From the NCBI GenBank assembly GCA_033977485.1, contig CM066995.1, positions 49,413,162-49,477,161 of the forward strand: a DNA stretch of 64,000 nucleotides, written 5' to 3'. Numbering within the stretch: position 1 is the first letter of the stretch; each line of letters opens with the position of its first letter. The notes under the pieces were generated by a model. The model had not been told where the DNA came from. It was given only the letters and a program-made list of their open reading frames with translations, and searched no databases. Shown in pieces: positions 1 through 9,675 of this stretch. Source of the DNA: Hydrangea macrophylla (Eukaryota > Streptophyta > Magnoliopsida > Cornales > Hydrangeaceae). The translations under genes and the position numbers were made by a program.

Positions 1-2
1 AC

Positions 3-2834
3 GTCCTCGTTGATAACACCGCCAGACATGAGCTTCTGTCCTTTATGGATGGATTCTCCGGCTATAACCAGATCCTGATGGCACCGGAAGATAGAGAGAA
101 AACCATTTTTATCACACCATGGGGAACATACTGCTATAGGGTGATGCCATTTGGGCTCAAGAATGCAGGAGCAACATATCAGCGGGCCGCTACCACGTTA
201 TTACACGACATGATCCATAAAGAGGTGGAAGTGTATGTGGATGATATGATTGTGAAACCTAAGGAGAGGAGAGGTCACTTGGAGGCTCTGAGGAAATTCT
301 TCGGGAGGTTAAGGGAGTTTAGGATGAGATTAAACCCACAGAAATGTACCTTTGGAGTCACCACAGGAAAATTGTTAGGGTTCCTTATTACTCAGAGGGG
401 AATCAAAGTAGACCCGACCAAGATAAAAGCCATAGTCGAAATGCAGCCACCCAAGAATGAAAAGGAGCTGAGGGGGTTCCTGGGTAGAATACAATTCATA
501 AGCCGTTTTATCTCAAAACTCACCATGACCTGCGACCCTCTATTTAAATTACTCAGAAAAGGAGAGAAGTTCGAGTGGGATACCTTGTGTCAGAAAGCCT
601 TCGATAAGATCAAAACTTGCCTCCAAAACCCACCTGTCCTGTCACCACCTTTACCCGGGAAGCCTCTGCTGCTGTACCTTTCTATGACCGAGGATTCAAT
701 GGGATGCATGTTGGCCCAAGAAGGAGAAGAAGGACACGTAGAAAAGGCCATTTATTATTTGAGCAAAAGGATGACCGGATACGAGTTGAAGCACTCACCC
801 TTAGAAAAAGCATGTTGGGCCTTAGTCTGGAGTACCCGTCGCCTTAGGCATTATATGTTAGCCGTCCCCGTGATCTTAATCTCCCGAGTGGATCCGCTCA
901 AATACCTGTTTGAAAAACCTGCCTTGATCAGTAGGATTTCCCGATGGACCATAATGCTAGCCGAGTTTGATATCAAATATGTCACCTCAAAATCTGTCAA
1001 GGGGAGAGCCATTGCCGAGTACCTAGCTGACTTCGCCGTGGAAATTGGGGAGAAATGAGAATTCAAGTTTCCTGACGAAGGAGTGATGGAGGTAAGGGAG
1101 GATTTGTGGAAGATGTATTTCGATGGGGCCGCCAATCAATTGGGCTACGGAGTCGGGGTTATCCTTGTAGCACCTGACGGAACTCCTACCCCATTGGCCG
1201 TCAAGCTTAAATACAACTCAACCAATAACATAGCAGAGTACGAAGCATGCATAGTGGGAATGGAGGCGGCGCTGGCCTTAAAAGTTGAAAAAGTTGATGT
1301 GTTCGAAGATTCTAATTTGATCATATCCCAAGTGCGGGGAGATTAGAGGGTGAAACACGAGAAGCTGAGGCCATACCATGACTATTTGGAGAGTTTGAAA
1401 GAACAATTCAAGAAAATATCATTCTACTACCTTCCTCAAGAGGAAAACCAATTGGTCAATTCCCTAGCAATCCTGGCATCAATGATACAGATCCCCTCAG
1501 GGGTCACGATGGTCCCATTATCCATAGAGATCAGAAATCAACCCTCATTTGAGACAGTCGCGGCCATAGAAGATGAGGGGGAAATACCGTGGTATGTGGA
1601 TGTGTAGAATTTCATTAAAGAAGGAGAATACCCTGAGGGAGCCTCAGAAAAGGACAGAAAGGCAATCTGAAGGTTCTCAGCCCAATTCGCAATCTATGCA
1701 GATAAGCTGTGGAAAAGGTCATACACAGGGTACAATTTAGAATGGCTATATGGAAAAGAGGCCAAAAGAATGATGGAGGAAATACACGAAGGAGTCTGCG
1801 GGCCCCACATGAATGGGCATATGTTGGCAAAGAAGATCATTTGGCAAGGATATTATTGGACGACCTTGGACAAAGATTGTTGCGAGTATGTCAGGAGATG
1901 CCACAAATGTCAAATTCACGCCAATCTAATGCATACCCGGCCTTCCCAGCTCTACAGCATGACCACGCCTTGGCCTTTCTCCGTTTGGGGCATTGATATC
2001 ATTGGTGAAATAGTTCTGAAGGCTTCCAATGGGCATCGATATATAATCGTGGCAATAGACTACTTTACTAAATGGGTGGAGGCCGCGTCATACGCCACAT
2101 TAAAAGCTAAGGATGTTGTGAGCTTCATCGAAAAGAACATAATCTGCAGGTATGGGGTCCCCAACGAGTTTATCTTAGATCATGGTAGCCATTTCTAGGG
2201 AGAAGTTATCCCGCTTTTAGAAAAGTACAAGATCACCCGCCATCAGTCCTCTCCGTACAGGCCTCAAACGAACGGAGCGGTAGAAGCAGCTAATAAAAAT
2301 GTTAAAGCAATCTTGGGGAAAACAACAGATACATACAAAGATTGGCACGAGAAGCTACAGTTTTCACTGTGGGGGTACCAGACCTTTGTAAGGACTTCTA
2401 CAAGAGCTACACCTTATTCGCTGGTTTACGGTATGGAGACCGTTCTCCCAGTCGAAGTAGAAATACCCTCTCTTAGGGTTTTGGCAGAGTGTGAGATCAC
2501 CGAATTGGAATGGATACGAGGAAGGTATGAGGAGTTGATGTTGCTCGATGAGAAGAGATTGGCCGCAATAAACCATACTCGTGGATATCAGAAGAGAATA
2601 GCTCGTGCTTTCAACAAAAAGTTCTGCCCAAGGAAGCTTGCTGAGGGTGACCTGGTCCTCAAAGAACTGAAAGTGCCCGTTTATGACCCCAGAGGAAAAT
2701 TCAAACCCAACTGGGTCGGGCCGTACATCATAAAGACTCTCCTCTTTGGAGGGGCGGCCTATCTTATGGACCTAGACGGGGTTGAATTTAAACAACCGAT
2801 TAACCTCGATCACCTCAAGAAATACTTTGCTTGA
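3..2834 (+). pseudogene. Tat-lineage Ty3/gypsy pol, 3' part (RT, RNase H, second RNase H, integrase), element 1
   Basis: This is the polymerase region of a plant Tat-type LTR retrotransposon, cut by the left window edge inside RT. One reading frame runs from base 3 to the stop at 2832. RT shows the MPFGLKNA and YVDDMIVK motifs (the catalytic DD is near 240). The classical RNase H follows to about 1055. A second RNase H of the archaeal type (YFDGAANQLGYG, AEYEACIVGMEAAL) covers about 1110-1460 and is diagnostic of the Tat clade. Integrase follows with an H/C zinc-binding stretch (CHKCQIH, about 1790-1930) and a DDE core: D in GIDIIG near 1993, D in LDHGSH near 2178, E in EAANKN near 2285. Five in-frame stops break it, at 1056, 1344, 1605, 1668 and 2196. 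No frameshift is seen. The element cannot encode active enzymes. Clade assignment is confident; precise domain borders are estimates. Confidence 0.93.
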
Positions 2835-3487
2835 AACCGTTTCTCTCAAAAGCTCCTACCTCGATGAACTACGCTCGACCTGATTCTCGTTAGGGGATAC
2901 GTAGGCAACCTACTTGGTTCGGTCATTAAAAATTGCCCGAGCGGCATCTTCCTTCAAGCCTTAAACTGAACTACTGCAGGCCTGATACCCATTCGGGGAT
3001 AAGTAGGCGGGCTCTCAAAAATCTTCGGCCCATAAAAACCTAAAAAGAAAAGCCCTATGCTAAACTAGGGGCAAACTGGCGTTCGCCCAAAACCACTTCG
3101 AAGCCCCAAAACCAAGGGCAAACTTCGTTTGTTATCCGAAGAACCTAAAACCCATCTCTGGATCTCCTGGCTATCAAAATGAGTACTATAAAGAAACAAA
3201 TGAGAATTCATGGTATAGAAAGAGTAAAGCTTTAAGCAAAACACAAAGCAAAGTAAAGAGCCAAGAAGAGACATTAAAAGGAGAATTCTTCATAAAAGAT
3301 TAATCGGAGGAGTGGACATTTTGATTAAACATGATAGAACTTTTCCTAAAAGATGAAGGCATTTTTTTTTAAAATTAAAATAAATAAAATCACATTCAAA
3401 AGTGTGAGAGGATAGGCAGGACTTGTCTGAAGTTTTTGTAAAATAGAGCTTTGTCCTGTTTGTCTTACTTTCAATGCATATCCATGA
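2835..3487. other. Spacer between pol and the antisense ORF, element 1
   Basis: No convincing gene. The stretch contains the motif GGGGATACGTAGGCAACC near 2893 and a related GGGGATAAGTAGGCGGGC near 2995. The same motif recurs just before the 3' LTR (about 9490) and in element 2. A minus-strand open frame of about 69 codons (3274 to 3065) is open in both elements, but its amino acids diverge freely. Confidence 0.6.
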
Positions 3488-4576
3488 AGCCCGTCTCTAG
3501 ATCAGTGTGTGAATCTAAAAAAGGTACTCAGCAGTGGGCACAATCGAAGTCGGGATTCTCCGAAAGGGAGCTGAAACTCTGCCATGCCAAGCCTCGATAA
3601 AAGCCTTCACAACAGAAGGGCGCAAAGTAGACCCCCTAGTAAAATCAGCAGTAACAGTCTCATTAATGTCCTACAAGTGCCCAAACTGGCGGACCACCCG
3701 GCCAGGAATGTAGAAAGTAGTAGCATGCAAGCCAGGCAACCAGATGTCGGGTCGTCCAACAAGGCGTACGGCGATAGAGCAGTAAACCCACTGCGGACAG
3801 GTCCAGCAAATATCACCAGGAAAAAGACCTCGGAACCAGCCAAGCCAAGCATCGGCAGAGTGGAATAGGCAATGAACCTCCATACGGTCATAGGGAAGTG
3901 GCCCACGAAGATGTGAGGAGTGTATGAAGAGATCAAGGCGTTCCATGAGCCAAACCTGTAAGATAAAAGGTACTCCCGCGGATAACATAGCCTCAGCATT
4001 ATGGGCATGGCCCAAACCAATCAGAGTCTCGCCAAGAATCAGCATAACAGCACTCTTCATTTCCCGCAAACCACAGGCAATGGGAATAAGAATGTCGGAA
4101 GACAACTGAAAGAGGAAGTAAGAAAGCATAGCAATCGACAGGGCGCTACGGCGAATGATCTGATACTCTCCATCATAAGGGTCTCCTATGGGAGCATAAA
4201 CGGAAGAGAGGCGCTCGAAGTCAATCTGCCTGTCACAAATAAAAGAACCCGCCACATTCCGAGATATGTGGAGAAGAATGGCTAAATCCCGGACGTACCC
4301 AGCCTGCACCAAAGGAACTATCAACTCAGCAAAAGGATCAGTGTGCAGAATGGCGCTAAATTCCTCAAACAAGGGGCAAGTCTCCTGAGAGCCAAAATGA
4401 AAGATGTTGAAAGAGGGATCCCAACATTGGATGGCAGCTCGAAGTAGGCCCTCATTCAAATTCATCCGTCGGAAAGAGAAGAGATCGTTTAGTCTGAAAC
4501 ACTCAAAGTTGAGCCTATCAATGCCAGAGAGAGTATCCATCCATGGAAAAAGGATTTGGGAGCTAATGGGGGCCAT
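3488..4576 (-). pseudogene. Antisense DUF7745-like ORF, element 1 copy
   Basis: Single-exon ORF on the strand opposite to gag-pol. The start is taken at the ATG at 4576 (MAPISSQ), because the homologous ATG at 26111 is conserved in element 2; an upstream ATG at 4663 is in frame but not shared. The protein of about 360 residues has LLRAAIQCWDPSFNIF, a following FGSQETCPLFEEFSAIL, then CDRQIDFERLSSVYAP and FYIPGRVVRQFG. The WDP...FEEF pattern resembles DUF7745, a plant family of unknown function common in retroelement-derived proteins. The homology call is from memory of the family pattern. Three in-frame TAG codons near the 3' end (first at 3671-3673) stand where element 2 has CAG, so the last 60 residues would be lost. 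It lies convergently to pol and upstream of the antisense PMD gene. Confidence 0.65.
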
Positions 4577-4669
4577 TTGAGAAGGAAATGAAGAAGAGAA
4601 AATGGTGTTTTGTGGAGTATTGGGGAAAGGAAGTAGTATAAATAGGGGAATAAAACTGTCCACCTACTC

Positions 4670-4800
4670 GCGGCACTCGATAAAGCAGGACGGCACTCAA
4701 CGAAGTGCCGCGCGGCAGTCTGTAAGTGCCGTTGCGGCATTCACGGAGTGCCGCTGCGGCACTCACGAAGTGCCGCTGAGGCCTAACCGAGTGCCGTCCT
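4670..4800. repeat. Cluster of GC-rich inverted repeats upstream of antisense ORF 1 (element 1)
   Basis: Several short hairpins follow one another, for example CGGCACTCACGAAGTGCCG near 4757 and CGGCACTCAACGAAGTGCCG near 4690. Variants read AGTGCCG or GGCATTCAC. The cluster sits just 5' of the minus-strand DUF7745-like ORF, with an A/T-rich TATTTATA-like stretch between. The same kind of cluster occurs at 8262-8385 and inside the LTR at about 9945-10260. Confidence 0.85.
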
Positions 4801-4907
4801 GGGCCGCATTCTGGCCGGGGTCTGTTTATAACAGTTTTAGCCCACCTGCAAACAAAAAATTGAATAAAGAACAATAAAACGTGCGCATCATGCAGCACGT
4901 GCAACAA

Positions 4908-5057
4908 AACCAGGCTATGGCCACATACATTCACCCATTCATTCATTCATTTATTCATTTCAAAATAGATAGAAGAGATTGAAGCATTCAAAGCTCAAAT
5001 AAAAGGGGGACCAAGCTATGGTCCCATATACGGCAAGAGAATGACCAAGATATGGTC
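4908..5057. repeat. Three spaced copies of the palindrome GACCAAGCTATGGTC
   Basis: Imperfect copies lie near 4908, 5009 and 5043. Each is an inverted repeat (GACCA, five bases, TGGTC) followed by a CATACG-like tail. Two copies are conserved in the same place in element 2 (26412 and 26501). They lie between the two antisense genes, downstream of the PMD gene. Function unknown. Confidence 0.7.
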
Positions 5058-5280
5058 ACACATACGGTGAATATCAATGAAAAAAGCAGAAAAGATAAAG
5101 GTAATGCAAGTGCGTATCCTACCGGCTATCATGGAGCCATCATCAAGAGTAAAATGTGTGCATAAGTATATACAATCATCCAAAAATACAGTATAACCCT
5201 CTCCAAGAACACTCAAAAATAATAATAAAAAAAACAAAAAAAGAGAGAAAGAAAAGTCAGCCCCAGCCCCGGCCCCGGCC

Positions 5281-8021
5281 TCAAGTCTTACGGGTGACGC
5301 ATCTGAGAGGCTTGTCCTCTGACTCTGCGCCGCTCCCGCCACGTCCGCCTCCTCCTCTGCCCCTGCCTCTGCCGCTGCTGGTGCCCTCACCACCACGTCC
5401 AACACCGCTGCCTCCAGGGGCATCGCTGAGAGGGATGCCGAACTGCTGAAGCCTCTGCTGAAGCTCTCCCACCTACCGGGATAGAGCCCCCACTTGTTCC
5501 TCCTGAATGGAAGGAGCAAGTCAAATTACCAGATCGTAATAAAAATAGTTTGGAAAGAAAGATAAACAAATAAAAGGATCATTTTTTATTCTTACCAGAG
5601 CCCTCGTATGTGTCTCAGCAGCCGCTCGCGCCCCCTCAGCCTGAGCAAAAGGAAGAAAGGTTAGAATGTCTAATTAAAACTACAGTTTTAAATGAAGCAA
5701 GGTTTAAAAATTACCCTCCACTCTCGACTGTAAATCCACTCTCTCACGTTGTGGGCATAGAGCACGCCCTCCTCCCCATAGTCCCGCGGGACATGATCGT
5801 ACTGGAGCGGAATGGTGGGAGCATCCGCCTGATATTTAGGGACCATGGTAGTGGTCTGCTCGCCGTAGGAGACTGTCCTAAGGCTCCAATCCCAGGGCGG
5901 TAGAGCAGGAGCCCGAGCAACAGGAAGGACGAGCTGTAAGGAAGAATGAATCCAATAAGAAGATAAAACACACATGTTCAAAAGGAATAAAAGTAAAGGC
6001 TGAAAGAAACTCACCCGGGTCACCTCCATCAAAGGGAAGTTCCTCATCAGCTTCGCAGCACGGAAAGCTGCGTACCCCGATGGAGGATCCACGAAGCCCT
6101 AAAGAGACAGACCGGCTAGGGCAACTGTAAACGCAGAACCCTAGAGGGTATCGGTAGCTCTCATAGACTCCGGCGGGGGGTATGGCACGAAGAAGGACTC
6201 GGCCGCCAAGGACTGTCTAGTCACCCTCTCTCCCAGATACCAAGCTCGAGCCTCAGGTCCATCCAGCAGGACCCTCTGTGGGTCATACCCAGCCGACTCC
6301 CGTATCCCCTGGGAAGTCTCTGGGAGTACGTCTAGCCAGGGCTGCCACCGGACGTGCTGCTCTCGTAGGTTTGTCAGGAAGTTGCTGAACAAAATAAAAT
6401 CATGAGCTCCAGTCTTCCGCCCGACCCGATCCTTCGCCCACTTCAGCCCCTGGGGCATGACGAGGGCGTCTGCTGGTCACGTAGCAAGCGACATCATGTG
6501 CAATTACTCGTGGGACCAAATCTGCAAGAAAAGAGAGGAGCATAAATTTTGAGGAGCATGAATAAAGAAGTTCGAAATAAAAATGCAAAGTTTAAATTCA
6601 AGGTCAAGAAGTTAATAAAAGAAGGGAAGCATACCTCCCAGGCCCTCCAGAAACCGGCGGTAGAGGCTGGGTGATCCCGGGATATCTCTCCTATATGCTG
6701 GTATAGGATGGCTAACCCTGCACCAGCCCAGTCATACTGGTATATCTGCTCCATGTGCTCCAAAGACCCCAGCAGCATCACGAAGATCCGATCTCCCTTG
6801 GTGCTCAGCAGAGAGCACCCCAGCATAAACATCAGAAACCCCCGAGCCATCTGCTCGTCTGTGAAGCCCTGCCAGCCTTGGAAGGTATCCATGAACCACC
6901 TGGCCGTGACTAAGGGCTCCTCCGGGACGGCCCCCAGCAGCGGCTCAATCCGATCCCACTCTCTCTCCGCATCCAGACAGCGAAGGCACTCCCCCCCAAA
7001 AGGGATCCCGGTGATCATAGAGAAGTCTAATGGCGTCATCGGCATCTCACCAAACGGGAAATGGAATGTGCTGGTAGTGTCCCACCACCGCTCGGCAAGG
7101 GCATGGATTTGTCTCAAATCATTGGAGCTCTTCGTCAAAAATTTGACGAAGTCTCCAAAACCAGCCGCAGTAATGAAGCCCCTCACTGGCTCGCTCAGCT
7201 CTGTATACCACTCATAGCCATGGGCGAGACTGTCGTGCCCCTTCAGCACCTTGGGCTGTAGCTGCAAGAAAGAATCACAAGATTTGATGTTAGTAATTGA
7301 ATAAAGAAGGAAGCAATAAAAAACGTGTGATAATAAGGAAATGGGGAAAAAGCGACAACAAAAAAATAATATATATATATATATATAATAAAGAGAAGCA
7401 GGGGCGATGACAATACGAGAAGGGATAGAAAGAAAAGGAGAGCTTGAAGCACTCGCAAAAATTTCATAAGCACAAACATTTTTATCCATAAAAGGTTTGG
7501 TCGCCATTCGCAAGGTTATGAAGATAGTACCAAAAAATAATAATAAAAGAAGTGAATTGAGGATGTTGAAAGAATAAAAGCGAGCGTTTGAGGTGCAATC
7601 CAGACACGCCTAAAGTCATAAGATTTCAAAGAATTCAGAAAAGGGCGTGGATTAGAAGTGTGAATGAATGAAGGAAAGTGCAATGAAAGTTTGAAAAGTT
7701 CGTTTGTCATGCACCCTTTTCATAAGATTCATAGGAAGAAAGACAAAAAATAAAATTTTTTTTTTAGCACATGAACGCTCGGGAGCGCTACAAGCATGAC
7801 ATTTGCATAAAAATAATTTGAAGTTGAATTGATTACACATTGCATTCGTAAAGTTCATATGGCATAGGAGTTGCAAGAAAAGCAAAAGAAAAGGCGTTTA
7901 CCTCACGCTTGAACACGCGGGCGGATAAATGCTCCTCTGGATCTAAGAGCAAGAGTGTGGGGTCGGGATGATAGGTGGCCCGATATCTGGCCCTCTTTCG
8001 GCTACCGGAACCGCTCGCCAT
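5281..8021 (-). pseudogene. Antisense plant mobile domain (PMD) gene, six exons, element 1 copy
   Basis: Intron-containing gene carried antisense inside the Tat element. The ATG is at 8021 (MASGSGSRKRARYRA). Exons: 8021-7902, 7261-6635, 6521-6015, 5933-5715, 5640-5596 and 5502-5281. Their lengths (120, 627, 507, 219, 45, 222 nt) are all multiples of three, every junction has GT...AG, and the total is 579 codons. Exon 2 carries the PMD signature: LAERWWDTTSTFHFPFGE, then MTPLDFSMITGIPFGG. The C-terminal exon is a Gly/Arg-rich tail (GRGRGRGGGGRGG). PMD proteins (MAIN/MAIL1 relatives) act in plant gene silencing and genome integrity, and related domains occur in transposons. Stops break exon 3 (TAA and TGA near 6500, two TAGs near 6080-6145) and exon 6 (a TAG near 5475). 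A 100-bp 5'-UTR intron (8124-8025) precedes the ATG. Function inside the element is unknown. Confidence 0.88.
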
Positions 8022-8023
8022 AA

Positions 8024-8260
8024 TCTGCCAAGAAAAAGGAAGGTTCCCGTGTTAGATTCACAAAAATCTCAGGAAAACAATGAAATAAAAGAGATTAACT
8101 GAGTTCCAATCATGAAAAACTAACCTGATAGCCCTGGTAGATCGATCCAAGCAAGAAGAAGAATAGGGAAATATTTTCTCCAGAGAATAACCGAGTGAGA
8201 GAAGATTGAGAGAATGAGAAAAATGAATTGAAACGGCTGATTTTAGCCACTGCCGCTCAA
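8024..8260 (-). promoter_or_regulatory. 5' leader of the antisense PMD gene with a 5'-UTR intron
   Basis: Reading on the minus strand, a pyrimidine-rich leader precedes a donor (CAG|GTTAGT at 8125/8124) and an acceptor (TTGGCAG|ATT at 8025/8024), three bases before the ATG. Element 2 has the same donor (29525/29524) and acceptor (29420/29419). This supports a real transcribed leader. Confidence 0.7.
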
Positions 8261-8261
8261 A

Positions 8262-8385
8262 CGCAACACTCATTTTTCTATGCGCGGCAGTTCGTGGACT
8301 GCCGATCGGCACTCACCAAGTGTCGCAGTGACACTCCGTGAGTGTCGTACGGCAGTCAGTGACTACCGCAATTTTGGAGCGTGTG
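8262..8385. repeat. Cluster of GC-rich inverted repeats upstream of the PMD gene (element 1)
   Basis: It contains CGGCAGTTCGTGGACTGCCG, CACTCACCAAGTGTCG and ACACTCCGTGAGTGTCG in direct succession. It is the same architecture as at 4670-4800, placed just 5' of the PMD leader on the minus strand. Confidence 0.85.
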
Positions 8386-8529
8386 CCGCGTTTAAGTCGG
8401 TTAGGAGATATTTTGTTTCCCCCCAAAAATTCAAAATCAGGCCCCCATATCTGGATTTAACCCCCAAATTTTACCCTTATTGTGCCTTTAACCCTCGAGG
8501 TTGGTTTGCAGGATCAAATTGGCCCTCAA

Positions 8530-9230
8530 ATTTGAAAATTGAAATAATTTTGAGCCTGCGAGCTCCCAATTTTGAAAGATTGAAATTGAATTTGAGCCCG
8601 CGGACCCTAATTCTTGAAATTTGACATAGATTTGAGCCTGTGGGCTCCCAATTCATCTTAATACGACTACCCTTGTTTTGAGAAGTGTAACGGATTTACA
8701 TTCTCGGTTCTCGTAACAGATTTTCATCAACCCCCGTTCTAAGAATATAACAGATTTATATTCTCGATCCGCGTAACAGATTTACGTTGATCCTTTGTTT
8801 TAAAAATGTAACGAATTTACATTCTCGGTTCTCGCAACAGATATGCGTCAACCACCGTTCTGAGAATATAATAGATTTATATTCTCGATCCGCGTAACAG
8901 ATTTACGTCGATCTTTTGTTTCGAGAATGTAACAAATTTACATTCTCGGTCCTCGCAACAGATTTGCGTCAACCCCCGTTCTAAGAATATAACAGATTTA
9001 TATTCTCGATCCGCGCAACAGATTTACGTCGATCCTTTGTTTTGAGAATGTAACGGATTTACATTCTCGATTCTCGCAACAGATTTGCGTCAACCCCCAT
9101 TCTAAGAATATAACAGATTTATATTCTCGATCCGAGGAACAGATTTACGTCGATCCTTTGTTTTGAGAATGTAACGGATATATATTCTCGGTTCTCGCAA
9201 CAAATTTGCGTCAACCCCCAAAATCAAATC
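8530..9230. repeat. Tandem repeats in the 3' untranslated region of element 1
   Basis: Two arrays. First, about three copies of a unit near 40 bp, each with GAGCC...GGCTC/GGACCC and AATTTTGAAA (8530-8655). Second, from about 8660, a 121-bp unit made of two related halves: one half with CTCGATCCGCGTAACAG and ACGTCGATCC, the other with CTCGGTTCTCGCAACAG and GCGTCAACCCCC. GATCC/GATCT marks recur near 8789, 8910, 9031 and 9152. Hypervariable tandem repeats here are known from Tat/Ogre elements. Confidence 0.9.
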
Positions 9231-9675
9231 AAAAGCATCTTCTTGACCCCCCGTAACAGATTCTGCATCAGTCAAGAATTCAGTAATCTTCTCTGACTAA
9301 CGCATCACGTAATGTGCGTCATACGTAGAGAAAACATGATAAGCATGACGCTTGCATAACCAGGTCTATTCAGGGAATACCATTACATAGCATGCGCATC
9401 ACGATAGGATAGGTGCATCCATTCGTGTGACTACTTGCATTTATGTGTGTTTGACCCTATGCCCAAACCACGCTTTTGTCTGATTCCTGATGGGATACGT
9501 AGGCAGCTCATCATGGAGCACGACCTAGAATTTCGCTGCGCGCTCGCTTCCTTTTGCAACGCATTTTGTTTTTCCCTTAAATCCGACAGTTTAGTCAAAG
9601 GCCTGTCTTCACACAGGCTTCGACGTTCGCTTGCGGTTCGAGTTGCCCCACAAGCTCCATCGAAGAGGGGCAAAC

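Noticed and set aside
617..847. Overlapping ORFs in other frames of pol
   Set aside because: Shadows of the RT/RNase H frame; no independent motif.
7366..7388. AT-rich (TA)n stretch as a promoter for a sense gene
   Set aside because: It lies in intron 1 of the antisense PMD gene and is a simple microsatellite.
8660..9230. Regularly spaced repeats that could look like a CRISPR array
   Set aside because: Units are contiguous tandem repeats without unique spacers, in a plant retrotransposon 3' region.
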